From: Abyssibius sp040880065
GTDB taxonomy: Bacteria; Pseudomonadota; Alphaproteobacteria; Rhodobacterales; Rhodobacteraceae
Reading direction: 5' to 3'
NCBI GenBank assembly: GCA_040880065.1
Contig: JBBDJE010000054.1
Coordinates: forward strand, 9,630-73,629
Length of the DNA: 64,000 bases
Shown here: positions 24,854 through 34,725 of the stretch, piece by piece
Numbering within the stretch: the first letter of the stretch is position 1
Layout: each line of letters begins with the position of its first letter
Notes under the pieces: generated by a model
Seen by the model: only the letters and a program-made list of their open reading frames with translations
What the model was told of the DNA's origin: nothing
The model's database searches: none
Made by a program: the position numbers and the translations under genes

Positions 24854-25554
24854 GCGAAAGCCGCTTCCAGCGCGATTTGCACCATATCGCCAAAGCTGCG
24901 CTCGCGGTCTTCGGGGGGCAGCGATTCGTGGCTGACGAGGTGGTCGCTAACCGTAAGCACCGCCAATGCGCGGCAGGCATGGCGCGCGGCAAGCGTGTAA
25001 AGCTCGGCCGCTTCCATTTCCACTGCCAGAATGCCGTGGCGTGTAAGCTGTTCATCCAGCGCAGCATCCTCAGAATAAAACACATCCGATGAATAGATAT
25101 TGCCGATATGCGTGCTTACACCGGCCTTGCTGGCCGCCACTGCCGCGCCCAAAAGCAGGGACCAGTCGGCGCAGGGGGCGAAATTGGCATGGCCAAACTG
25201 GCTGCGGTTCATTGCGCTGGCATGGGTAGTGGCCATCGCCAGCACCACATCGCGCAGTTTCACATGGGGCTGCATGCCGCCACAAGAACCGATGCGGATA
25301 AGTGTTTTTGCGCCGTATTCCTTGATGAGTTCGTTGACGTAAATCGACAGCGAAGGCATGCCCATACCTGTGCCATGCACGGTAACGGGGTGGCCGTTCC
25401 AGGTGCCGGTCCAGCCTTCCATGCCGCGCACCTCGTTCACAAGGCGGGCATCGGTCAGGAATGTTTGCGCCACCCAGCGCGCGCGGCGCGGGTCACCCGG
25501 TAGTAAAACGGTTTTGGCAATGTCGCCCTGTTTGGCGTTGATATGCGGGGTCAT
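24850..25554 (-). CDS. deoD: Purine-nucleoside phosphorylase, DeoD type
   Basis: The 234-residue enzyme splits purine nucleosides with phosphate to a base and ribose-1-phosphate. It is the hexameric NP-I low-molecular-weight type: it starts TPHINAKQGDIAKTVLLPGDP, has the phosphate-binding IRIGSCGGM, IYSSDVFYSED, the purine-recognising VEMEAAELYTLAA, and the catalytic Asp in LTVSDHLV. Length is normal. Downstream on the same strand direction is ecm's 3' end 24 bp upstream, but a functional connection is not evident. A second, structurally different phosphorylase lies at 34.7 kb. Confidence 0.95.
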   Translation of the reverse strand: MTPHINAKQGDIAKTVLLPGDPRRARWVAQTFLTDARLVNEVRGMEGWTGTWNGHPVTVHGTGMGMPSLSIYVNELIKEYGAKTLIRIGSCGGMQPHVKLRDVVLAMATTHASAMNRSQFGHANFAPCADWSLLLGAAVAASKAGVSTHIGNIYSSDVFYSEDAALDEQLTRHGILAVEMEAAELYTLAARHACRALAVLTVSDHLVSHESLPPEDRERSFGDMVQIALEAAFA

Positions 25555-25577
25555 AAGCGGCCTTTCTGGTTTTCGCG

Positions 25578-27520
25578 CTATTGTGCCGCCAATTCACCGC
25601 CCTTGCCAGCCAGTTTAACCAGATCGTGCATAATTGCGTTCAGATCAAAGTCTTTCGGTGTGTAAATTTGCGCCACACCTTCGGCGCATAAAGCCGCCGC
25701 ATCATCGGGCGGGATGATGCCACCAACCACTACAGGCACATGGCCAAGCCCGGCCTTGGCCATACGCGCCAGCGTTTCGCGCACCAAAGGCACGTGGCTG
25801 CCGGAAAGGATTGACAGGCCAAGCACATCGGCCCCCTCGCTGGCCACGGCCTCTACAATGGCTTCGGGGGTCAAGCGAATGCCTTCATAAATGACCCGCA
25901 TCCCGCAATCACGGGCGCGCACGGCAATTTGCTCGGCCCCGTTGGAATGGCCGTCCAGCCCCGGCTTGCCGATGACAAGTGTCAGGCGGCGCTGCCGCTT
26001 GCTGGTAAAAGCGGCCACCTCGGCGCGCAAATCGTCCAATCCGGTGGCGGAGTTCGAGATTGTTTCGCTCACCCCTGTTGGCGCGCGATACTCGCCGAAT
26101 ATATCGCGCAAACCTGCAGCCCATTCGCCCGTGGTCACCCCAGCCTTTGCGGCAATGATCGAGGCGGGCATGATGTTGTCCCCCGCCAGTGCNNNNNNNN
26201 NNCCCCCACGGCCCCGGCATCGCGTGCCGCGCGCCAAGCGCTGAGCCTGTTGGTTTGTTCAGCTTCAACCGCCGGATCGACCACCAAAATCTTGCTCTCG
26301 CCCGTGGTCAGCGGGCTGGGTTCGCCCTCGGTATAGCGGTTCACACCCACCACCGGCGTTTCGCCCGCCTCGATACGCCCGAGCCGTGCGGCGTTGCTGT
26401 CAACCAGTGCGCGCTTCATTGTATCTATCGCCGCAACCGCGCCGCCCATCGCGCCGATCTGCGCCAGTTCCTTGCGCGCGGCGGCCATCAATTCGCCAAC
26501 CTTACCCTCAACCACGGGGTTGCCGTCAAACAAATCACCATAGTCGAGCAGGTCGGTCTCCATCGCCAAAATCTGCTGCATGCGCAACGACCATTGCTGG
26601 TCCCACGGGCGGGGCAGGCCAAGCGCCTCGTTCCATGCGGGCAATTGCACCGCGCGCGCGCGGGCGTTTTTAGACAGGGTGACTGCCAGCATTTCCAGCA
26701 CAATGCGCGTGGCGTTGTTTTCGGGCTGCTGTTCGGTCAGGCCAAGCGAGTTGACCTGCACCCCGTAGCGAAACCGCCGGTGGCGGGCATCCTTCACGCC
26801 GTAACGTTGCAGGCAAATCTCGTCCCACAGGGCGACAAAGGCCCGCATTTTGCACATTTCGGTTACAAAGCGGATGCCGGCATTCACGAAAAAGGAAATC
26901 CGCCCGACCATGGCGGGGAAGTCTTTTGCAGGCACCTGGCTCTGCACCTCGTCAAGCACGGCAATCGCGGTGGCTAGCGCGAAGGCAAGCTCCTGCTCCG
27001 GCGTCGCGCCCGCCTCTTGCAGATGATACGAGCAAATGTTCATCGGGTTCCACTTGGGCACGGCATTCAGACAGTAGCTGGCGACATTGCCGATGAGCCG
27101 CAGGCTGGGTTCCGGCGGGAAGATATAGGTGCCGCGGCTCAAATATTCCTTGATCAGGTCGTTTTGCACCGTGCCTTGCAGCGCGGAAATATCAGCGCCT
27201 TGTTCCTCGGCCACGGCGATGTAAAGCGCCAGCAGCCACGGCGCTGTGGCGTTAATGGTCATCGAGGTGTTCATCTGCTGAAGCGGGATCTTGTCGAACA
27301 ATGCGCGCATGTCGCCCAAATGGCCAACCGGCACGCCGACCTTGCCGACCTCGCCTTTGGCAAGAATGTGGTCACTGTCATAGCCGGTCTGGGTGGGAAG
27401 ATCGAAAGCCACCGAAAGCCCTGTCTGCCCCTTGGCAAGATTATCGCGGAACAACCGGTTAGACGCCGCCGCCGTGGAATGCCCGGCATAGGTGCGAAAA
27501 AGCCAGGGTTTGTCGGGCAT
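25578..27520 (-). CDS. ecm: Ethylmalonyl-CoA mutase (contains assembly gap)
   Basis: This B12-dependent mutase converts (2R)-ethylmalonyl-CoA to (2S)-methylsuccinyl-CoA, the defining step of the ethylmalonyl-CoA pathway. The N-terminal TIM-barrel part opens KPWLFRTYAGHSTAAASN and contains VAFDLPTQTGYDSDH, TSMTINATAPWLLALY and GTVQNDLIKEYLSRGTYIFP. After the gap comes the cobalamin domain with the D-x-H-x-x-G motif in GKPGLDGHSNGAEQIA. MeaA-like methylmalonyl-CoA mutase is the close alternative, but nearby ccr, mch and mcl2 favour Ecm. Ten N at 26193-26202 break the frame: known bases total 1933, so the real gap length must be 2 modulo 3. Confidence 0.9.
26193..26202. other. Assembly gap of ten N within ecm
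   Basis: The ten N lie in the linker between the catalytic barrel and the B12-binding domain of ecm, after residues ending RDAGAVG and before ALAGDNIMPAS. Homologues usually have several more residues in this linker, so the number of N is a placeholder. It does not indicate a broken gene. Confidence 0.95.
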
Positions 27521-27605
27521 GATTATTTCCTGTAAGCAATATAATTACGTCAAAACACTGATATTAGAAATATAGTGGCGCTGTCAATTCGCTGCACTGC
27601 AAAAT

Positions 27606-27622
27606 CTTCGCAGATGCACAAT
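27606..27622. promoter_or_regulatory. 17-bp element shared by the ecm and ccr promoter regions (copy 1)
   Basis: CTTCGCAGATGCACAAT lies in the 147-bp divergent region between ecm and the acyltransferase gene, 86 bp from the ecm start and 46 bp from the acyltransferase start. It matches the element just upstream of ccr at 16 of 17 positions. Tandem TTCGCA-like hexamers suggest a regulator site, possibly of the RamB/ScfR group known to control this pathway in alphaproteobacteria. Confidence 0.5.
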
Positions 27623-27667
27623 TTCGTGGTGCTTTACCGCAGTGGCTTTCTCTGTCAGCGTCCGACA

Positions 27668-29083
27668 ATGTCTCAATCTGTCTCTCTCCCGCTGTGGCTT
27701 TTGGTGCTGATACTGGCTTTCGCGGGGGTGACCTTCGCGTCGCATTTCCTGTTTCCTTCGGTGCGCTGGTTTTTCCGGCGGCGGATGGAAAGGGTCGTCG
27801 CTCGCCTGAATGCAAGGCTTCAGCGCCCCATCCAGCCGTTCAAGCTGATGCGTCGGCATGACATGATCATGCGGCTTATCCATGACCCTTTGGTGATGGA
27901 GGCGGTGGTTGAAGAAGCCCGCGCCTCGGGCGTGCCCGAACAGGTCGTGCTGGAACGCGCCCGCCGCTATGCGCGCGAAATCGTGCCAGCCTTTTCGGCG
28001 TCGATTTACTTTGGCTTTGCGGCGCGGGCATCAAGGTGGGTATCGCGCATGCTCTACCATGTCCGCGTCGGGCATTTTGATTCGTCGGAATACAAAAAGC
28101 TCGACCGTGAAGCGACGATTATTTTTGTGATGAACCACCGCTCGAACATGGATTATGTGCTTGTCACCCATCTTATTGCCGACCGCTCGGCGCTGTCTTA
28201 TGCGGTGGGCGAATGGGCGCGGGTTTGGCCGCTATCGTGGCTTGTTCGCGCCATGGGGGCCTATTTTATCCGCCGCAGTAACAGCTCGACACTCTATCGC
28301 CGTGTGTTGGCGCAATATGTGCGCATGGCCACAGATCAGGGTGTTCCGCAAGCCATTTTCCCCGAGGGCGGCCTTTCGCTGACCGGCGCGCTGGCACCGC
28401 CCAAGCTGGGTTTGCTGGCCTATATTATCGGCGGGCAACCACGCGGCGGGCGCGATGTGATTTTTGTGCCGGTCGCCTTGTCATACGACCGTGTGATGGA
28501 AGACCGCGTGCTGACCGAGGCTGCCGCCACAGGCGTGCGGCGGTTTCCTACGCCTGTCTTAAAGATTCTCGCCTTTGGTCTGCGCAACCTGTGGCGGCGG
28601 CTTCGTGGCCGCTTCAAGCGATTCGGCTATGCCGCTGTAAGCTTTGGCACGCCGCAATCGCTGGAAAGTTTTATGGCCGCCAACCCGGCCAACCCCGCCG
28701 CCGAGCTGGCCGAATTGCTGATGGCCCGTATCGCCAAGGTGATGACCGTGCTACCCGTGCCGCTGGTTGCTGCCGCCTTGGGGGCGGATCGCACAATCAC
28801 CCGCGCAGCCCTGCTTGAACGCGCCACCAAGCTGGCCAGCACGCTCAAGGCGCAGGGGGCCAGCGTGCATTTGCCCAGAACTTCGGCGCTGCTGGCCGCC
28901 GAATCCGGCCTCGATGCCCTGTGCCTGCGCGGTCTGTTGCTTGAAACAAATGGCAAAATTACCCTGCCGGAAGCAAATTTTGCACTCATCGCCTATTACG
29001 CAGCCTCGGTGGCGCAAGCGCAGAACGCAGTTGCAGCAAGCTTAACGGCGGATTCCAACCAAAATGAAATGAGTGAGACATAA
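27668..29083 (+). CDS. PlsB-like membrane acyltransferase
   Basis: The 471-residue protein has an N-terminal membrane segment (LPLWLLVLILAFAGVTFASH) and an acyltransferase domain with all four motifs: NHRSNMDYVL (H-x4-D), GAYFIRRS, FPEGGLSLTG, and VPVALSYDRVME. The last resembles the VPV-x-x-x-Y-E region of glycerol-3-phosphate acyltransferases, so sn-glycerol-3-phosphate acylation is the likeliest reaction. It is much shorter than E. coli PlsB (about 800 residues). I start at the ATG at 27668; an in-frame ATG at 27614 lies in the conserved 17-bp element. It sits between divergent ecm and co-directional ccr, a common neighbourhood in relatives. Confidence 0.8.
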   Translation: MSQSVSLPLWLLVLILAFAGVTFASHFLFPSVRWFFRRRMERVVARLNARLQRPIQPFKLMRRHDMIMRLIHDPLVMEAVVEEARASGVPEQVVLERARRYAREIVPAFSASIYFGFAARASRWVSRMLYHVRVGHFDSSEYKKLDREATIIFVMNHRSNMDYVLVTHLIADRSALSYAVGEWARVWPLSWLVRAMGAYFIRRSNSSTLYRRVLAQYVRMATDQGVPQAIFPEGGLSLTGALAPPKLGLLAYIIGGQPRGGRDVIFVPVALSYDRVMEDRVLTEAAATGVRRFPTPVLKILAFGLRNLWRRLRGRFKRFGYAAVSFGTPQSLESFMAANPANPAAELAELLMARIAKVMTVLPVPLVAAALGADRTITRAALLERATKLASTLKAQGASVHLPRTSALLAAESGLDALCLRGLLLETNGKITLPEANFALIAYYAASVAQAQNAVAASLTADSNQNEMSET

Positions 29084-29168
29084 AATTGCGCACGGATATA
29101 TATTTAGGTTGCATTATTACCGTTCAATCGCTACTTCATCCCTGAAGCAGCCCGAAATGCGGGAATCG

Positions 29169-29185
29169 CTTCGCAGTTGCACAAT
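29169..29185. promoter_or_regulatory. 17-bp element shared by the ecm and ccr promoter regions (copy 2)
   Basis: CTTCGCAGTTGCACAAT lies 12 bp before the ccr start codon and differs at one base from the copy near ecm. Its closeness to the Shine-Dalgarno (GGGAGAGAGG) means binding here could block initiation. It could alternatively mark a site downstream of the transcription start. Confidence 0.5.
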
Positions 29186-29197
29186 GGGAGAGAGGGC

Positions 29198-30475
<1,278 letters not shown>

Positions 30476-30484
30476 GAGAATCCG

Positions 30485-30513
30485 GCCACCGCGCGGCAAT
30501 TTCGGGCGGTGGC
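30485..30513 (+). terminator. Weak hairpin after ccr
   Basis: GCCACCGC-(13 nt)-GCGGTGGC forms an 8-bp stem 9 bp after the ccr stop. The loop is long and no U-tract follows, so terminator function is uncertain. Confidence 0.35.
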
Positions 30514-30547
30514 TGGTCTTGGCGGCGGGGCTGGTCTATCAAGCAGC

Positions 30548-32065
30548 ATGAGTGCCGCACCCATCCAGTTTTCAAACGATCAGGCCGAGGCTTTTGACGG
30601 CATCACCGCCGCCCTGCTGGCTGCCGGTGTTGACCTTGATAACGCCCGCACCTTGCCGAAAGTTGAAGGCGAAGGGCGGGTCGTGGCCGTGCTCGGTAAG
30701 GCCGGTTCGGGCAAAACCATGCTGCTGGCCAAAATCGTCGCGGCACTGGGTGAAGCCGGTGTTGAAACCGTTTCGCCCGATTATACATCACGGCGCAAAT
30801 CCACCAAACGCACGCTGGCCGTGCTGGCGCCGACAAACAAGGCGGCAAGCGTTTTGCGCAACCGTGGTGTGCCCGCCACGACCATCCACCGCATCATCTA
30901 CACCCCGATGTTCAAGCCCGAATATGAGGCGATTGCCGATTGGCTGACCGGCGATGCCGAGCGCCCCGAGGTTGACGGGCTGAGCGAAACCGCACTTGAC
31001 CGTGCCAAATTGTCCTATGAGGCGTATAAATCCGTTCCCCTTGCGCTGGCGGCGGCAGGGTTGCGCGGGTCCGACTTTATTGCAGGCTGGAAGCGGCGCG
31101 AAGACCCGCTCGACATCGGGCTGGTCGATGAAAGCTCGATGCTTGACGATAGCCAGCTTGCCGACTTGCGCGAAATATTTCACACGCTGGTGCTGGTGGG
31201 TGACCCGGCGCAACTGGCCCCTGTGGGCCAGGCGGGCGCAATGTCGTTTGACAAATTGCCCGAAAATGCGCGCTTCTACCTCACCCGCGTGCACCGCCAG
31301 GACAAGGGCAACCCGATACTTGACCTTGCCCATGCGCTGGGCGACCCGGCACTGGACTTCCACAGCTTTGAAGCCATGATCACCGATGCCGCCGCGCGCG
31401 ATGACCGTGTTGTCATCGCCCCGCGGGTGGATGCCGCGCTCATGGCGCGCAGCCCGGTGCTGGTCTGGCGCAATGCCACGCGCATCCGGCTTATCCACGC
31501 CTTTCGCGCCGCCTATGACGCGCCGGAAATGGAATTGCTCCCCGGCGAGCCGCTCATTTGCGACGGCATCGAACTGCCGCTCAAACATCGCAAAAAGCGC
31601 ATAGATTTAGAGGCGCGCGGTCTTATCAAAGGCGCGCAGGCTATCTATCTTGGCCCCGGCCGCAAGCCAGCGTTTTCGCGGCTGTTCATGATCGGCGCGC
31701 CGGAACCCAGCGTGAATGTCGCCTCGATAATCCAGATCGAGGCCCCCGACCGCGAAGAACCGTTCATCCCTTATGCCGCCCGCATGGGGGCTAGTTTTTT
31801 ACACGGCGCGGCAGTGACCATCCACAAGGCGCAGGGCAGCCAGTGGCCACAGGTTCAGGTTTTCGCGCCCGACCTTTTCGCCGCTGCCCAAGCCGGGCGC
31901 AGCGAAGCTGGCATCGCTTTGTGGAAACGGCTGGCTTACGTGGCCATTACCCGCGCCGAAGAGCGGCTGCTTTGGGTCACACGTTATCGGCTTGGTCGCC
32001 CCGAAGCCCCGCTTGGCACCGACGATCTGCCGCAAATCGAGGCCGAGGCCAGCCTGCCGCTCTAA
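30548..32065 (+). CDS. RecD2-like superfamily 1 DNA helicase/ATPase
   Basis: The 505-residue protein has SF1 helicase motifs in order: Walker A GKAGSGKTML (residues about 52-61), APTNKAASVL (Ia), Walker B IGLVDESSML, VLVGDPAQLAPVGQ (III), a late TIHKAQGSQWPQV and AYVAITRAEERLLWV (motifs V and VI). This organisation resembles the AAA_30/UvrD_C_2 type of RecD2 and related exonuclease-V-like helicases. The usual RecD2 N-terminal helix-hairpin domain is missing, so this is the compact alphaproteobacterial form. The start at 30548 is the ATG nearest a normal N-terminus. Partners and DNA polarity cannot be inferred. Confidence 0.88.
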   Translation: MSAAPIQFSNDQAEAFDGITAALLAAGVDLDNARTLPKVEGEGRVVAVLGKAGSGKTMLLAKIVAALGEAGVETVSPDYTSRRKSTKRTLAVLAPTNKAASVLRNRGVPATTIHRIIYTPMFKPEYEAIADWLTGDAERPEVDGLSETALDRAKLSYEAYKSVPLALAAAGLRGSDFIAGWKRREDPLDIGLVDESSMLDDSQLADLREIFHTLVLVGDPAQLAPVGQAGAMSFDKLPENARFYLTRVHRQDKGNPILDLAHALGDPALDFHSFEAMITDAAARDDRVVIAPRVDAALMARSPVLVWRNATRIRLIHAFRAAYDAPEMELLPGEPLICDGIELPLKHRKKRIDLEARGLIKGAQAIYLGPGRKPAFSRLFMIGAPEPSVNVASIIQIEAPDREEPFIPYAARMGASFLHGAAVTIHKAQGSQWPQVQVFAPDLFAAAQAGRSEAGIALWKRLAYVAITRAEERLLWVTRYRLGRPEAPLGTDDLPQIEAEASLPL

Positions 32066-32183
32066 TGTGTCCGGCCAAAAAAGTGCTGATGTATCACGCT
32101 TCTATCATGGTTCCTGGCCGATTCTGTTGTATCACTTCCCAAAGCCCGTCGCAGAATCACGGGCTAGTGGGACGGAAATAACC

Positions 32184-32972
32184 ATGCGCAGCGCAGTTTC
32201 AAAATTCATGAATCAACCGTGGATCAGCCCGTTCATATTGTCGGTGATCGTGCTCAACGCCATCGTCCTTGGCCTGCAAACCGCGCCAAGCATTGTGGCA
32301 GCCACCGGCGGCGCATTGTCGTTGATCGACAATATCTGCCTTGGCATCTTCACGGTTGAACTGCTGCTCAAGATGTTTGCCCAGGGTCCGCGCTTTTTCA
32401 AAGGCGGCTGGAATATCTTTGATTTCATTATCGTTGGTATTGCGCTTGCGCCGGGTTCGGGTGGGCTTTCGGTGCTGCGCGCCTTGCGCATTCTGCGGGT
32501 GTTGCGGGTGATTTCGATCGCCCCGCGCCTGCGCCGGGTGGTCGAGGGGTTCATCAGGGCCATGCCGGGCATGGCCTCGGTGTTCCTGCTGATGACAATT
32601 ATCTTTTATATCGGCGCGGTCATGGCGACCAAGCTTTTCGGTGAAGTGTTTCCGCAATGGTTCGGCACGATCGGGGAATCAGCCTATTCGCTGTTTCAGA
32701 TCATGACGCTGGAAAGCTGGTCGATGGGCATCGTGCGCCCGGTCATGGAAGAATTCCCGCAGGCCTGGGCGTTCTTCGTGCCTTTCATCATGTCCACGAC
32801 ATTCGCGGTTGTTAACCTGATTGTCGGGCTTGTGGTCAATTCCATGCAAGAGGCGAACGAGGTCGAATCGGTTGCCGCGACCGACCAGTATCGTGATGAT
32901 GTTCTGGGCAAGCTGGCAGAAATTTCGGCCCGCCTTGATGCGATGGAAAAGTCAACGCACAAAGCCGGCTAG
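32184..32972 (+). CDS. Bacterial voltage-gated sodium channel (NaChBac/NavAb type)
   Basis: The 262-residue protein has six transmembrane segments of one Nav-type domain and would act as a homotetramer. S4 carries spaced arginines (LRALRILRVLRVISIAPRLRR, in pieces). The pore loop has the selectivity filter TLESWSM with Glu177, the same filter as characterised NavAb. After S6 (MSTTFAVVNLIVGLVVNSM, residues about 197-215) a C-terminal helix, DDVLGKLAEISARLDAMEK, fits the four-helix coiled coil of BacNav tetramers. The ATG at 32184 starts just before S1; the long frame upstream overlaps the helicase gene. It converges with and overlaps TIGR02186 by 4 bp. Roles in motility or pH/Na+ homeostasis are known for homologues. 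Confidence 0.95.
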   Translation: MRSAVSKFMNQPWISPFILSVIVLNAIVLGLQTAPSIVAATGGALSLIDNICLGIFTVELLLKMFAQGPRFFKGGWNIFDFIIVGIALAPGSGGLSVLRALRILRVLRVISIAPRLRRVVEGFIRAMPGMASVFLLMTIIFYIGAVMATKLFGEVFPQWFGTIGESAYSLFQIMTLESWSMGIVRPVMEEFPQAWAFFVPFIMSTTFAVVNLIVGLVVNSMQEANEVESVAATDQYRDDVLGKLAEISARLDAMEKSTHKAG

Positions 32973-33733
32973 CGGCGCAAAAGCCGAAAGGCTTCCGAGG
33001 CGGCCCAGCCCGCCGCCAGTGCCACAAGCAGCGCCAGAATGCCGTAAAGCAGCGGCTGTTCATGCGCCATGATGTAGATCCAGCGGCCAATGCCCGCCTT
33101 GCGCACGGCAATGTCATGGTCAACCACCCCCAACGCCACGCGGTCGCGCGCCAGCACGATGCGCACGGTATAATCACCTTCCACAAGGTCGGCGGGCAGG
33201 GCGATGGCGGTTGAAAACAGGGTTTCCGCCTCAAGTTCGACATGGCCGTCAATTTCGGCATAAAGCCCGGAATGCTGGCGAATGCGCACCACGGCTTCGT
33301 TGAAGGCGGGCACGTCGTTGGTGCCGTTCGCCTCACCCACCGTGCGCACCAGCCGATCGAGCCCGATGCCATAGCGCAGCCGGTCGGTTTCGCTCAAAAT
33401 CTCGTTCAGCGGGCCGGTCGTGGCAATGGTGTAAAGGCTTGGCGCGGCCCCGACGCGCACCGATTCCGTGTTTACCCAAATGCCCCAGCGCCGTTCTTTC
33501 TTGCGCACGATCACCGGGCGCATCGGGCCGGTGACCATAATGATCACCTGCAAAGGGCTGGCATCGTCTGGCACCGCTTCGTCACGGCGGACCGCACCGA
33601 AAATGAAAATCTCGGAACCGTCGAAATCGGCGGTGATCGAGACGCGGTTCTGGTTCATCGAGGCGATGATGGTTTCCTCGGCGGCCAGCGGTGCAATCAC
33701 AAGCAACAAAAGCAGGGCAAGCGCGCGCCACAT
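32969..33733 (-). CDS. TIGR02186 family membrane-anchored protein
   Basis: The 254-residue protein matches TIGR02186, an alphaproteobacterial family of unknown function. It has a signal sequence (WRALALLLLLVIAPLAAE), a large periplasmic domain with ITADFDGSEIFIFGAVRR and VIVRKKERRWGIWVN, and a single C-terminal membrane helix (LLYGILALLVALAAGWAAS). The ATG at 33733 overlaps the stop of the upstream TauE-type gene (TGATG). The pair is conserved as a unit, so this protein is probably an extracytoplasmic accessory to the permease. The substrate is not known, with sulfur compounds suspected from the permease family. Confidence 0.87.
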   Translation of the reverse strand: MWRALALLLLLVIAPLAAEETIIASMNQNRVSITADFDGSEIFIFGAVRRDEAVPDDASPLQVIIMVTGPMRPVIVRKKERRWGIWVNTESVRVGAAPSLYTIATTGPLNEILSETDRLRYGIGLDRLVRTVGEANGTNDVPAFNEAVVRIRQHSGLYAEIDGHVELEAETLFSTAIALPADLVEGDYTVRIVLARDRVALGVVDHDIAVRKAGIGRWIYIMAHEQPLLYGILALLVALAAGWAASEAFRLLRR

Positions 33734-34644
33734 CACATCACCTCGCTGAGCGAGTAAAGCTCGCTCGGTGTCAGAACAAGGTCTGCCGCCAGTTTGAAAC
33801 AGACGATCAGCACCAGAATGGCGAGCAGAATGCGTAGCTGTTCGGCCTTCATGCGCATGCCGATCCGCGTGCCAAATTGCGCGCCGATCACACCGCCAAT
33901 TAGCAAGACAAGCGCCAAAAGCGCATCCACGGTCTGGTTTTCCACGGCATGCATAATCGAGGTGGCGGCCGTTACGAAAATAATCTGGAACAGCGAGGTG
34001 CCGACCACGACCTTGGTAGGCATCCCCAATATATAAATCATCGCCGGCAGCATGATAAAGCCGCCGCCAACGCCCATAATGGCGGCCAATACACCGACCA
34101 TAAGGCCAATCACAATGGGCGGGATGACCGAGATATAGAGGTTCGAGGTGCGAAACCGCATGCGCAGCGGCAAATGGTGCACCCAGTTGTGCCGCTTGCG
34201 CGCAGGCTGGGCGCGCCCGCCGCGTGTGGCGCGGATGGCCCGCAGACTTTCCACAAACATCAGCGCGCCGATCGCCCCGAGAAACACCACATAAAATAGG
34301 GTGACCATCAGTTCCACCTGCCCAAGCGCGGTGAGATACTTGAATATCTGCACCCCGAAAGCCGAGCCGACAAGCCCGCCGCTCAGCAGCACCAGCCCCA
34401 TGCGAAAATCAACCGTGCGGCGGCGCACATGCGCCAGCAGGCCGGAAAAGGACGAGGCGACAATCTGGTTAGCTTGCGTGCCCACGGCCACGGCGGGCGG
34501 AATGCCGATGAAGAACAAAAGCGGGGTCATCAAAAACCCGCCACCCACACCAAACATGCCCGACAACAGGCCCACCAGACCGCCGAGGCCCAGCAAAAGG
34601 AACAGGTTCACCGAGACTTCGGCAATGGGAAGATAGATTTGCAC
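33733..34644 (-). CDS. TauE/SafE-family permease partnered with TIGR02186
   Basis: The 303-residue membrane protein contains both TauE/SafE repeat signatures: LGGLVGLLSGMFGVGGGFLM near residue 20 and LAAIMGVGGGFIMLPAMIYIL near residue 170. A hydrophilic, basic loop near the middle (ATRGGRAQPARKRHN) separates the two halves and is longer than in the other TauE homologue of this window. About eight transmembrane segments are visible. Its stop overlaps the TIGR02186 start, indicating coupled translation. Likely an anion exporter or importer for sulfite or a related organosulfur acid; no substrate can be fixed. Confidence 0.9.
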   Translation of the reverse strand: MQIYLPIAEVSVNLFLLLGLGGLVGLLSGMFGVGGGFLMTPLLFFIGIPPAVAVGTQANQIVASSFSGLLAHVRRRTVDFRMGLVLLSGGLVGSAFGVQIFKYLTALGQVELMVTLFYVVFLGAIGALMFVESLRAIRATRGGRAQPARKRHNWVHHLPLRMRFRTSNLYISVIPPIVIGLMVGVLAAIMGVGGGFIMLPAMIYILGMPTKVVVGTSLFQIIFVTAATSIMHAVENQTVDALLALVLLIGGVIGAQFGTRIGMRMKAEQLRILLAILVLIVCFKLAADLVLTPSELYSLSEVM

Positions 34645-34725
34645 GACTCACCTGCAAATGACTTGGCCAGCCATACCGCAAAGTGATTCGCGTTTCACCC
34701 CTTGTCTGGCGGCATTTTCAAAATA

